This document shows positions 43,809 to 52,729 of a stretch of DNA of 64,000 nt, piece after piece. Under the pieces are notes generated by a model, which did no database searches, was not told where the DNA came from, and saw only the letters and a program-made list of their open reading frames with translations. Both the position numbers and the translations under genes were made by a program. The number at the start of each line of letters is the position of its first letter. Position 1 is the stretch's first letter. This DNA is from Bacteroidetes bacterium 2013_40CM_41_45 (GTDB lineage: Bacteria; Bacteroidota; Bacteroidia; AKYH767-A; 2013-40CM-41-45): NCBI GenBank assembly GCA_002215675.1, contig NGFH01000009.1, forward strand, positions 655,147 through 719,146, written 5' to 3'.

Positions 43809-46800
43809 TTATTTCTTGACAATTCTTTGGATGACTGATTGTGACGGAGTACTTAGCTTAATTAAATAAATTCCGCTTGGCAATTGGTTCGGAACGGTGT
43901 ATTGATAGTTGTTGCTTCCTGCTATGCTCTCCATTTGCTGAGATACAATTACTTTTCCTGTCATGTCAGTTACCAGTATTTTCACCGACTGTTCTTTTGA
44001 AGAACTGTATTTCACTGTGAACTGATTGTTGAATGGATTAGGAAATACACTCTCAAATGAGATTTCACTTGGGTTATAAATATTTCCGAGATTAACGCTG
44101 ATGATTTTGGAGTACGTAAACTTGCCATCAAAATCGGTCTGCATAAGGCGATAGTAACTTACTCCCTCGGTAAGGTTGTTATCATTGTACTTATAATAGA
44201 TAGGCCTGGTACTGTTGCCCGCGCCCTTCACCTTTGCAAGGAAAGAGAACGAAGACCCATCGCGGCTTTTTTCAAGAGTAAAATAATCATTGTTTACTTC
44301 CATTGCCGTCGTCCATGAAAGAAGCACTGAAGCACTCTGGTGAGTCGCTTTAAAATTTGTAAGCTGAATAGGAAGCGGTGAGCTGCCTTGTGTTGAAACA
44401 GTCCAGGAAGTAAACAAGTTGGTTCCCGAAACAGTTGCTGTTCCCGTACCCGAAGTAACCCCTGTGCCCGCATTGTTTATTGTATTCCATGAGCCATTGT
44501 TAAATTGCTGGATGCTCATAGGCCCGTTTCGCAGAGCGGATAAAAGAGTGTTTTCGTCACCGGCGTATGTAATGGTAACGTCCGCCGTAAAACCGGGTGC
44601 GCTTATGTCCCACCAGCGATCAATTACATTATTTATGGGGTCAAGAGAGCCTGTCAATGAAATAGCAGATAAATTAAGAGGGTCAATAGGCGTTGGTTGA
44701 TTATCTATGCCCGTCGTCCTGGTGCGAATCATTACATCACCCGTTGCTCTGCCCGAAGGATTGAATATGACAGGAAGATAGTAATTCGAGTTTTTTCCAA
44801 AAGGAAATACATAGTTGCCCGATGAAATATTCTTCCATTTGATGTAGCTGTTATTGCTGGCAAGAAGAGATTCTGATTTTATATACCCACCGCTTCTTGT
44901 TATAGCATCAGGAGAGCCATTTTCAATGGTAATAGTGTTTCCATTAAGAAATAATTCACCGCTTGCCAATTGCAACTGGGTTCTGGCATATACATTGGAG
45001 GAAGTAGGATAAACATAATTGATATTACCTGCTCCTTTAAAATTAATTGCAAGTATTCCGTATTTATGATTGTCTGTCGTTGCTACCCCTGCTCCGATTC
45101 CGGTAACAATCTGGTTAATCAATCCTGCGTATTCAACTGTACTCGTTCCACCGAGGTAAAAATTAAAATTGCCTGTTGATTTAATAGCAGCAGAAGCGCT
45201 GCCGTCATACAATCCAAAAAGGTTTTTTATACTCAGCGTACCGCCATTTTCCACTCTCATGCCGCTGTTTGCATAGGAGGCATTCGAATAAATCTGGTAG
45301 CCGTTCATATTAAGAGTGCCGCCATTCTGCACGGTGAGGTAATCGGTACCTGCGGTTGCATGAGAGGCAATCTGCAGATTTCCGCCCGAAACATTAACGG
45401 TGGTTCCGCTGCCGATAACAATTTTTATCTGCGCAATATTGTGCCAGGCGTTTGCGCGGTTGAATGTAGTGGTTCCCTGCCTCGAAAATTTAAGATAGCC
45501 GAATATGGGATTGGTTCCTGCACCTGCCTGGGTCATCACTGCAGAACCAATGCCGGTAAGATTAAAGTTTGCACCTTTTATAATAAGCTGGTCTTCTGCC
45601 GATACAGTTGAACCGTTTGCATCAAAATTTATGGTACCGCCACTTTGTGTGAAGTCACCGTTAACCGTAACGGAAACGGGAGACATGGATACCACTGAAT
45701 TGTTCGCATGGAGGTTAAATGTGCCGCCTGTTTGCGTAAAGTTTCCCAGGATATTCATATTAGCTGTTCCGGTGCCGCCTTTCACAGAAAGAGTCCCGTT
45801 CGTGACAGTAACGTTTCCGCCCACCGTGATATCAGTTGTTCCGTTGAGACGGGAAAGATTCATGATTCCATTCTGAATTATCATATTAACGTTGACAGTC
45901 AGAGTTGAATTATGCGAAGCCTGGCCGGTGCCATAATCGATGCTTGTTTGCCCGCCGCTAATTGAAAAAGTTCCGTTGATAAGGTCAGATTCAAACCCGG
46001 TACCTGCCGAAGTTGTAAACTCTGCACCATTGCTCGTAGAAGCTATGGTAACGTTTCCGCCAACATAGAAATAGAATTGCGCAGTATTGTTATTGCCCGA
46101 TAACGAGGTAAGACCAAGCCCTCTGAACTTTTCATTACCGTGAGAAAAAGAAGCATTAATATTATTGTTAACGACAAGTGAACAGGTTTGAGCAGCAGCA
46201 TGACATGCATACTGTCCCATAAATATTCCACCGTCAAATTCAATATTGCCAATGGTTGCAGTAAATACACCGGAATTGGTAGTGGCTATATTGTATATGA
46301 TACGTGCGTCACCTTCCATCTGGTAAAAAGTTCCGGTAACATTCAGCGTTGCATTGCCATTGCTTGTATTGGGCACACCATCATTATTAATTACTTTAAA
46401 GTCGCCGGTGTTGGTAATATCACCATCAACATTCAGTGTAACGTTTCCATTGCCATCAAGAATTCCGTTAAATACACCTCCCGCATTGGAGATAGAATTA
46501 GTATTCAATGTAAAGCCGCTCGGGTCATTTCCGCGATGTGCATAAAATGTGGAATTGCTGTTGAGCAGCGAAATACCCCCGATGGTTGTGTTGGAAATTG
46601 ACCCGGACCTGTCCAGCGTAACCCATCCGTCAACTATGGTAAGTGTGCCAAGAATCTGGTGTGCTTGAAACTGGTTATTCTGATTCCACTCAATCACATT
46701 GTTTCCTGATTTCGAACTCATGTACACGTTTCCGAAATTTCCGCTCACCACATTTGCAAGGGGCGTGTTTACATAATCATACCATTGCTTTATTTTCAGA

Positions 46801-47270
46801 GTGCTGTACATTGAAAAATATTCTGTTGAATTGGTAAACAGCGTAGCGCCCGATGCGGTATTATTTCCCGGCTGCCATTCAAATGTTCCGCTGTTGGTGA
46901 TAGCAAACACTGCACTGTTGTCTGTCTGAGTGATGTTTCCGCCATTCATCTTAACTAATCCGCTCACGTACATATTGCCATCTATAGTCAGTATGCTGCT
47001 GTTGCTCCATGTAAGCGTTGCACCGGCATTTACAGTAACTGAATTAACGGATTGATTGCTACTGATGGTAACGGTAATTCCTGTAACAATTATCACATCG
47101 TCAGACGGCTGAGGAACTCCGAGAGGAGACCATATGAGGGTTGAGGACCAGTCACCGGGTAAGATTGCCGTTTTTGTAGTTGCTTTCGATTCATTGACTC
47201 CGTATGCGGCCAGCATTACCAGCAAAACCACAGCGTTGCGCAGAGAGGAGAGATAGTTTTTTAATTTCAT
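43809..47270 (-). CDS. Very large T9SS-sorted beta-helix protein
   Basis: 1153 aa. N-terminal signal (LRNAVVLLVMLAAYGVNESK), a G8-like start (WSSTLIWSPLGVPQPSDDVI), about 800 residues of tandem beta-strand repeats (for example NMNILGNFTQTGGTFNLHAN), and a fibronectin-like stretch (FKATHQSASVLLSWTTAMEV). It ends with a T9SS domain (SVFPNPFNNQFTVKYSSSKE, SGIYLIKLSTPSQSVIQRIV). It shares architecture with the following gene 16 nt away and is probably cotranscribed. Likely cell-surface. Confidence 0.87.
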   Translation of the reverse strand: MKLKNYLSSLRNAVVLLVMLAAYGVNESKATTKTAILPGDWSSTLIWSPLGVPQPSDDVIIVTGITVTISSNQSVNSVTVNAGATLTWSNSSILTIDGNMYVSGLVKMNGGNITQTDNSAVFAITNSGTFEWQPGNNTASGATLFTNSTEYFSMYSTLKIKQWYDYVNTPLANVVSGNFGNVYMSSKSGNNVIEWNQNNQFQAHQILGTLTIVDGWVTLDRSGSISNTTIGGISLLNSNSTFYAHRGNDPSGFTLNTNSISNAGGVFNGILDGNGNVTLNVDGDITNTGDFKVINNDGVPNTSNGNATLNVTGTFYQMEGDARIIYNIATTNSGVFTATIGNIEFDGGIFMGQYACHAAAQTCSLVVNNNINASFSHGNEKFRGLGLTSLSGNNNTAQFYFYVGGNVTIASTSNGAEFTTSAGTGFESDLINGTFSISGGQTSIDYGTGQASHNSTLTVNVNMIIQNGIMNLSRLNGTTDITVGGNVTVTNGTLSVKGGTGTANMNILGNFTQTGGTFNLHANNSVVSMSPVSVTVNGDFTQSGGTINFDANGSTVSAEDQLIIKGANFNLTGIGSAVMTQAGAGTNPIFGYLKFSRQGTTTFNRANAWHNIAQIKIVIGSGTTVNVSGGNLQIASHATAGTDYLTVQNGGTLNMNGYQIYSNASYANSGMRVENGGTLSIKNLFGLYDGSASAAIKSTGNFNFYLGGTSTVEYAGLINQIVTGIGAGVATTDNHKYGILAINFKGAGNINYVYPTSSNVYARTQLQLASGELFLNGNTITIENGSPDAITRSGGYIKSESLLASNNSYIKWKNISSGNYVFPFGKNSNYYLPVIFNPSGRATGDVMIRTRTTGIDNQPTPIDPLNLSAISLTGSLDPINNVIDRWWDISAPGFTADVTITYAGDENTLLSALRNGPMSIQQFNNGSWNTINNAGTGVTSGTGTATVSGTNLFTSWTVSTQGSSPLPIQLTNFKATHQSASVLLSWTTAMEVNNDYFTLEKSRDGSSFSFLAKVKGAGNSTRPIYYKYNDNNLTEGVSYYRLMQTDFDGKFTYSKIISVNLGNIYNPSEISFESVFPNPFNNQFTVKYSSSKEQSVKILVTDMTGKVIVSQQMESIAGSNNYQYTVPNQLPSGIYLIKLSTPSQSVIQRIVKK

Positions 47271-47323
47271 AACTTCAGCTTTTTCGGGTTGTCAGAAATA
47301 ATTCTTACAGACTCTCTGATAAA

Positions 47324-47644
47324 TCAAGGTTTTATTTTTTTGAATAACACTACCGTGTCGTTTACCGCCGTGTAGCTCCTTGTATCCAGCTGTTTTACTT
47401 CAAAGTCAGATAACAATTTTTTCTGGAGTACTTCCTGCTTTCCGTCAATCACAACGGGTGCAGGTAATATGTCCACACCGAGGGTTTGTTTGTTTGAAAC
47501 GTTCAGAAAGAAAAATACCAGGCAGAAGATGCTGATGAACGAGAAAATGCCAAACACCATTACAAGTTTGGTCGAAGTTCTCATGCGCGGGCGCTGCGAA
47601 AACTTGATGCGCGTATGTTGTATCATGTTAGTAATTTTTTTCAT
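47324..47644 (-). CDS. Small single-pass membrane protein upstream of T9SS genes
   Basis: 106 aa from ATG 47644. Basic N-terminus (MIQHTRIKFSQRPRMRTSTK), one TM helix (LVMVFGIFSFISIFCLVFFF), then about 50 extracytoplasmic residues. The basic-stretch-plus-TM start closely resembles those of the T9SS proteins at 40955 and 43792. No known family recognised; it leads the minus-strand cluster. Confidence 0.65.
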   Translation of the reverse strand: MKKITNMIQHTRIKFSQRPRMRTSTKLVMVFGIFSFISIFCLVFFFLNVSNKQTLGVDILPAPVVIDGKQEVLQKKLLSDFEVKQLDTRSYTAVNDTVVLFKKIKP

Positions 47645-47693
47645 GTGCCAAATGTATTTTGACTCGTATTCGCGCACTTTAGCCAAACATAGG

Positions 47694-47715
47694 GCACCTT
47701 ACATATGTAAGGTGC
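47694..47715. promoter_or_regulatory. 22-bp perfect palindrome upstream of the T9SS cluster
   Basis: GCACCTTACAT is followed directly by its exact reverse complement, 50 nt before the start at 47644. No T run on either side, so it is more likely a dimeric regulator site than a terminator. Confidence 0.55.
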
Positions 47716-48059
47716 GGAGGAAAATTTTTGTTGACTAACCAAAAAACAGAAACAAAAAGCGGATTTGTGGAAAATAGCCGCTCGGGCCTGCTGCAATAAG
47801 TGCAAGGATTTCCAATTAAAGCAAGTTAAGAACCCGGAAACTATTACCGGACGCTAAATCCTTTCCTGCGCAATAAAATAAAAAACATTACATCAAGCTG
47901 GAGAAAAGTACAAGGAGATTGTTTTCTGAATTAAAAAATTAAAAAAATATCTGTTCCCCTGAAAGCCCTGTAAGTATTGAATGATAAAGGAATTAAAAAT
48001 TTACTTTCGTAGTTGACTTCCGGGGAGCAGCAAATCTGAAAATTCAGCCTTTAAATATC
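47716..48059. other. Non-coding stretch without recognisable feature
   Basis: 344 bp with short purine-rich and A-rich runs. I see no ORF with coding character, no tRNA and no clear terminator. It presumably holds the 3' end of the DUF2807 transcript and the promoter of the T9SS cluster. Confidence 0.6.
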
Positions 48060-48635
48060 TCAGCAATCATAGCAGAGATAATTGATAACGCTCCTTTTGT
48101 CGAGAACATCCAATAAATGTGAATCAATAATGCTGCACTCGTCTGCGCTCTCTGTTTTAGTTACAGTGCTCCCTGATAAATCAATAAAGCCGCAGGCGGC
48201 CGCTCTGCTGTCCACTTTAAGCGCGCGCACATCTAATTTTATTTGTGCACCTTCAATGGCCTTGATGGTAAGATAATCTGTATTGACAAGCCCCGAGCAA
48301 TTCACCCTGGTCTTCCCGCTCACTTCAAGTGAAACAAGCCCATCGACATTGATAGTTACAGATGTTTTGCGGTCTCTTTTGCGGATGTTGGTCTGGTAAA
48401 CAAACAGCGTATCGTTGCGCAGCATGGTAATAGTGTTGCCTGTTTGATAAGAAGTTCCTTCAACCGTAACGCCTGGCACCTCGTTCTGAATGAGCTTTAC
48501 ATTCATTTCACCTTTAATGTGCAGATGATGATAGGGTGCTGAAGTTCTCGGTTCAGTAATAATAGTGTTGCTTTGCGCAAGCACATTCATTGACAATGCT
48601 ACCGGCAATGCAATGAGAAGAATATGGTTTTTCAT
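48060..48635 (-). CDS. DUF2807 (GIN-domain) secreted protein
   Basis: 191 aa. Signal peptide (LLIALPVALSMNVLAQ) then a right-handed beta-helix head domain: YHHLHIKGEMNVKLIQNEVP, TVEGTSYQTGNTITMLRNDT, VDSRAAACGFIDLSGSTVTK. Members are secreted proteins of unknown function in Bacteroidota. Two Cys near the end (YLCYDC) may form a disulfide. Confidence 0.85.
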   Translation of the reverse strand: MKNHILLIALPVALSMNVLAQSNTIITEPRTSAPYHHLHIKGEMNVKLIQNEVPGVTVEGTSYQTGNTITMLRNDTLFVYQTNIRKRDRKTSVTINVDGLVSLEVSGKTRVNCSGLVNTDYLTIKAIEGAQIKLDVRALKVDSRAAACGFIDLSGSTVTKTESADECSIIDSHLLDVLDKRSVINYLCYDC

Positions 48636-48694
48636 GACTTGTTTTTTTTAACAGTTAATAATTTTATTTTGACAGGTCAAAAGTATATCCATAA

Positions 48695-48714
48695 TGGACT
48701 ATCTTTGTAGTCCA
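48695..48714. promoter_or_regulatory. Inverted-repeat operator over the -7 box of the MocR gene
   Basis: TGGACTA (48695-48701) and TAGTCCA (48708-48714) are perfect 7-bp arms. The -7 consensus match TATCTTTG (48700-48707) lies within them, 16 nt before the ATG at 48723. Binding here would block transcription, which suggests autorepression. Confidence 0.65.
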
Positions 48715-48722
48715 GATTTTAT

Positions 48723-50213
48723 ATGTCAGGTAGTCCGGTTACCCTCCCCTGGAAAACTATGTTCAGGATACAAAAATCCTCCGAACGCGCTGTATATTTA
48801 CAATTGTCTGATGCGGTAATCACAGAAATAAAACATGGTATTATAAAACCGGGAACCAAAATGCCCGGCACACGAATCATGGCAAAGGAGCTAAACCTGC
48901 ACCGCCAGACTGTTGTGAAGGCCTATGACGAATTGTATTCGCAAGGTTGGTTCGAACTGGTAAAATCAAAAGGAACTTTTGTTAGTGAGCATCTGCCCGA
49001 AGTAAAGCCCCGGCGGTTTGTTTCCGAAAAAACAGAATCGGTTTTGTCAGGAAGAACAGGATACTCATTCAAAATAAATTCTGCTATTCATAATCCAGCA
49101 GCGCCCAACCGAAATATAACGGGATTCCATGACGGACCCGATGTACGCCTGGTTCCGGCCGAATTATTAAGCAGGGGATTTAAAAGTGTACTTGCCCGGA
49201 AAACAGGACGCCTGTTGCTTTCTTATATAGATGCTGGAGGTACTTCATTCGTGCGAACGGCGATTTCAGATTATCTTAACTCATCGCGGGGATTGCAGAC
49301 GGATGAAAACAATATTTTAATAACGCGGGGCACGCAGATGGCTATGTTTTTATTGACTCATGTTCTGTTCTCGAAGGATGACTTAATGATTAGTGCCGAT
49401 ATTGGTTTCCGCTATGCAGAACTAACATTCATGCAGGCAGGAGTAAAATTTGTCCGGGTCCCTGTGGATGATGAGGGCATTGATGTTGATGCCGTTGAGC
49501 TTGTTTGCAGGAAGAAAAAAATAAGAGCGCTATACGTTACATCGCATCACCACTACCCTACTACCGTTACCCTTAGCGCATCGCGGAGAATGAAATTACT
49601 TCAGCTTGCCGAGCAATATAAATTTATCATCATCGAAGACGATTACGACTACGAATTCCATTATGAAAGCAGCCCTATTCTTCCGCTGGCAAGTGCGGAC
49701 CAAAGCGGAATGGTTGTTTACATAGGTTCATTCAGCAAAACGGTTACACCGGGAATCCGCATGGGTTATGTTGCCGCTCCTCCAAATCTTATTCTTGAAC
49801 TGACAAAGCTGAGAATGCTGGTAGATGCACAGGGAGAAGCGGTGATGGAACAGGTAATTGCAGAACTTCTGGAGGAAGGGGAAATAAGACGGCACATGAA
49901 AAAGGCATTGAAAGTGTACCGCGAACGAAGAGATTTTATGTGCGCCTTACTTAAAGAAAAACTTGCGGACGTAATTGATTTTAATATCCCGCAGGGCGGG
50001 CTTTCCATCTGGGCAAAATATGATAAGAGTATTTCGGTGCCTGAGCTTTCAAAACAACTTTTCAAAAAGGAAATTATCCTATCGCCCGGTCGGCTTCATG
50101 ATGCTTCGGCAGGAAGAAAATTAAATTCTACACGCATGGGCTTTGGCTGGATGAATCTTCGAGAAGCAGAAAAAGCTATCACCATTCTTCACGATACTAT
50201 AAGAAAAATGTAG
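48723..50213 (+). CDS. MocR-family transcriptional regulator (GntR HTH + aminotransferase domain)
   Basis: 496 aa. N-terminal winged helix (about 17-85; YLQLSDAVITEIKHGIIKPG, ELNLHRQTVVKAYDELYSQG), then a fold-type I aminotransferase-like domain that binds PLP: HHHYPTTVTLSASRRMKLL, EDDYDYEFHYESSP, and the PLP-Lys motif YIGSFSKTVTPGIRMGYV. The family includes PdxR and GabR; the ligand or target is unknown. The promoter palindrome suggests self-control. Confidence 0.93.
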   Translation: MSGSPVTLPWKTMFRIQKSSERAVYLQLSDAVITEIKHGIIKPGTKMPGTRIMAKELNLHRQTVVKAYDELYSQGWFELVKSKGTFVSEHLPEVKPRRFVSEKTESVLSGRTGYSFKINSAIHNPAAPNRNITGFHDGPDVRLVPAELLSRGFKSVLARKTGRLLLSYIDAGGTSFVRTAISDYLNSSRGLQTDENNILITRGTQMAMFLLTHVLFSKDDLMISADIGFRYAELTFMQAGVKFVRVPVDDEGIDVDAVELVCRKKKIRALYVTSHHHYPTTVTLSASRRMKLLQLAEQYKFIIIEDDYDYEFHYESSPILPLASADQSGMVVYIGSFSKTVTPGIRMGYVAAPPNLILELTKLRMLVDAQGEAVMEQVIAELLEEGEIRRHMKKALKVYRERRDFMCALLKEKLADVIDFNIPQGGLSIWAKYDKSISVPELSKQLFKKEIILSPGRLHDASAGRKLNSTRMGFGWMNLREAEKAITILHDTIRKM

Positions 50214-50312
50214 GCGCACGCATAGGGTGCCTTGCAGTTTCCGGTATACTGCATTTGAAAAATCAATTTAAATTTGTTCACTTTTTTATACCTAAAAAAT
50301 CTTTATCTGAAA

Positions 50313-50786
50313 ATGCTCTTGGGATTTGTATCGAGAAATAGAATCATATTGTTCTACGGGCTGTTTTTAGCATTAATGTTGTTTTTGCTAAAATGGTTAG
50401 AATTACGTTTTATTATTATCGACCGTGCATTTGAAATTTATATTGGGAGCATTGCACTTATTTTTACATTGCTCGGGATATGGCTTGCACTTAAATTTTC
50501 AAAACCTAAAGTAAATACTGTTGTTGTTGAAAAAGAAATTTACCGGAGCAGCGCCTCTAATTTTAAAGTTAATGAAGAGGAATTAAACAAGCTTGGCTTA
50601 AGTAAGAGAGAGCTTGAAGTGCTGCAATTAATGGCAGAAGGGCTGAGTAACCAGGAAATAGGAGAGCGGCTTTTTCTTTCTCTCAGCACAGTGAAAACGC
50701 ATACATCACGGCTTTTCGAAAAGTTGGATGTAAAACGCAGAACGCAAGCTATAGAAAAAGGCAAGCGGCTTTCCCTCATACCCTGA
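50313..50786 (+). CDS. Membrane-anchored LuxR-type HTH regulator
   Basis: 157 aa from ATG 50313. Two TM helices ([20 protein letters not shown] and [18 protein letters not shown]) followed by a C-terminal LuxR/Nar[44 protein letters not shown]. There is no receiver domain, so it may sense envelope state. It is paired with the DUF4199 gene downstream, a combination seen repeatedly in the phylum. Confidence 0.88.
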   Translation: MLLGFVSRNRIILFYGLFLALMLFLLKWLELRFIIIDRAFEIYIGSIALIFTLLGIWLALKFSKPKVNTVVVEKEIYRSSASNFKVNEEELNKLGLSKRELEVLQLMAEGLSNQEIGERLFLSLSTVKTHTSRLFEKLDVKRRTQAIEKGKRLSLIP

Positions 50787-50907
50787 AAATGCTTCGTACT
50801 TTAGTATGAAAGTGAAACATTGCAAAGAAAATCAGCTTTAAGTATGAATGTTGCCGCAGAAGAGCACATTTATTTTGTGGCATACTAACCAACGAAAATT
50901 TAAACAC

Positions 50908-51447
50908 ATGAAAAAAAATGTAATTGTCTTCGGATTGATATCCGGAATTATCGTATCGGCATGGATGTTTTTTTCCATGGCTAAATGCTACGATACGCAG
51001 AACTTTGAAAAAGGCATGCTTATCGGTTATGCCTCTATGCTTATTGCATTCTCATTTGTATTTGTCGGAATAAAAAATCAAAGGGATAAGTACAATGGCG
51101 GAGTTATCTCTTTCGGTCAGGCATTTAAAACAGGGTTTTTTATAACGCTTATTGCCTCTACCATTTATGTAGCGGTGTGGATGATAGATTATTACTATTT
51201 CATCCCCGATTTTATGGACAAATATTCCGAGCACATGATAAGTCAGGCAAAAGCATCGGGAGCCAGTGAAGCAGAGTTAGCTAAAACGCTGTCGCAAATG
51301 GCAACGTACAAAGAAATGTATAAGAATCCATTGTTCGTAATACTCTTAACCTACGCAGAAATTCTTCCAATCGGGTTGGCTATTACCCTTATTAGCGCTT
51401 TGATACTAAAACGAAAGCCGAAAAATGATGTACCCGCTGTTGCCTAA
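50908..51447 (+). CDS. DUF4199 membrane protein
   Basis: 179 aa from ATG 50908. Four TM helices (about 5-25, 35-55, 75-95, 145-165); typical segment GGVISFGQAFKTGFFITLIA and an extramembrane helix between TM3 and TM4. Function unknown; adjacent to a LuxR-type regulator. Confidence 0.87.
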   Translation: MKKNVIVFGLISGIIVSAWMFFSMAKCYDTQNFEKGMLIGYASMLIAFSFVFVGIKNQRDKYNGGVISFGQAFKTGFFITLIASTIYVAVWMIDYYYFIPDFMDKYSEHMISQAKASGASEAELAKTLSQMATYKEMYKNPLFVILLTYAEILPIGLAITLISALILKRKPKNDVPAVA

Positions 51448-51527
51448 TTCTATCTTTTATTTTTTTCCGGCTTAAAGGTACTGCGGCATTTTCCCTGCAA
51501 TACTTTTTGTTTACTTTGCAAGCATAT

Positions 51528-51601
51528 GGGGATGTAGCTCAGTTGGCTAGAGCACGAGTATGGCATACTCGGGGTCGTGGGTTCGAGTCCCATCTTCTCC
51601 A
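51528..51601 (+). tRNA. tRNA-Ala (anticodon GGC)
   Basis: Acceptor GGGGATG/CTTCTCC, D arm GCTC/GAGC, anticodon stem CGAGT/ACTCG with loop ATGGCAT, T arm GTGGG/CCCAT. The acceptor stem has one T-T mismatch (position 6:67) and a G-T pair (3:70, which is also the alanine identity element). CCA not encoded. Confidence 0.93.
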
Positions 51602-51630
51602 CAAAATCCTGCGAGGATTAATTTCTGCTG

Positions 51631-52596
51631 ATGGAAGATTGGTCCCTAACTTCGCATTTTGAAAAACATCAGCCAATCATGTCATCCGTTCCCGGCGCTT
51701 CCTTTGTAAAATTTTTCTTTTTCGGAAATTACTTTTATGGCATCTGCGCTGTAGCGCTATCTGTCGAAGCTAGCTTGCAGCAAAGCTTTCCGCTTAACAG
51801 CATGCTGTGGTATACGCTGCTGTTTTCGTCTGTGATTTTATTCTACACCAACGCGTACATAACCGAAACGTCAGCTCTCACTTCCAACATCCGTTTAATA
51901 TGGTACAGGGAAAACAAGAAATTTGTAGTGGCTAGCCAGATTTTTTTCACAGCAGCGGTGGTTCTTGGCTTAACTCTTTTCGTTTCAAAAAATTTCCAGG
52001 CAGTAGCTGCAACCTCATTGCTCGAAAGGGTTTTGTTTTTTTCTTTTCCCTCCGTGGCTGCTTTTTATTACGGTATCAACAGCAAAACATTAAGCAGGGT
52101 TAACCTGCGCAACATTGGTTGGCTTAAGCCGTTTGTCATCGGTTTTGTGTGGGCAGGAACCGTCACCGTTTACCCCATCCTGTTTTATAATATGGAGCAT
52201 AACCAGCACTACCAGGTTACGCTGGTGGGAAGCTTGCTCACACTCAAAAATTTTATGTTCGTCAGCGTGCTGTGCATCATGTTCGACATTAAAGATTACT
52301 CGATGGACTATAACCATCAGCTTAAAACATTTGTTGTGAAAACGGGATTGCGCAAAACCATTTTCTACATCATCATTCCCCTGTGCGTGGCAGGGCTAGG
52401 TTCCTTCATTACATACGGCATCACGCGGGGGTTTTCTCCAATAAAGATTACATTAAACGTGCTGCCTTTCCTTATGCTCATTGCCGTGGCCTACTCATTG
52501 CACGAACGAAAATCTATTTTGTATTACCTCATCATTATTGATGGTCTCATGCTGGCAAAAGCAATCTGCGGGAGCATAGCTATGACTTATTTCTGA
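51631..52596 (+). CDS. UbiA prenyltransferase-like membrane protein
   Basis: 321 aa with about eight TM helices. The second UbiA Asp motif is clear (MFDIKDYSMDYNHQLKTFVV, a DxxDxxxD/KT pattern). The first motif (NDxxDxxxD) seems replaced by YTNAYITETSALTSN, so prenyl-diphosphate binding may be altered. It sits 29 nt after tRNA-Ala and before the Crp-type regulator. Catalytic activity is uncertain. Confidence 0.72.
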   Translation: MEDWSLTSHFEKHQPIMSSVPGASFVKFFFFGNYFYGICAVALSVEASLQQSFPLNSMLWYTLLFSSVILFYTNAYITETSALTSNIRLIWYRENKKFVVASQIFFTAAVVLGLTLFVSKNFQAVAATSLLERVLFFSFPSVAAFYYGINSKTLSRVNLRNIGWLKPFVIGFVWAGTVTVYPILFYNMEHNQHYQVTLVGSLLTLKNFMFVSVLCIMFDIKDYSMDYNHQLKTFVVKTGLRKTIFYIIIPLCVAGLGSFITYGITRGFSPIKITLNVLPFLMLIAVAYSLHERKSILYYLIIIDGLMLAKAICGSIAMTYF

Positions 52597-52626
52597 TGAA
52601 GTTTTTGTACATATCCCTCTTTTGAC

Positions 52627-52671
52627 GTAGCCCAACATTTCCATTCTCCCACCCCGCCGTCCCACTGCGTC
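52627..52671. repeat. Short copy of the island-flanking repeat (copy 3)
   Basis: gtagcccaacatttccattc and ctcccaccccgccgtcccac match the left part of the elements at 56832-56930 and 59719-59809, showing that this family also occurs away from the island. Confidence 0.6.
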
Positions 52672-52692
52672 ATAACGGTGCTGAAATAAATT

Positions 52693-52700
52693 TATCTTTG
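52693..52700 (+). promoter_or_regulatory. Candidate -7 box (TATCTTTG) for the Crp-type gene
   Basis: Exact TAnnTTTG match, 29 nt before ATG 52730. The -33 element is not evident, as expected for an activated promoter. Confidence 0.4.
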
Positions 52701-52729
52701 ACAAAACACGATTTTCAACACAAAGTATC

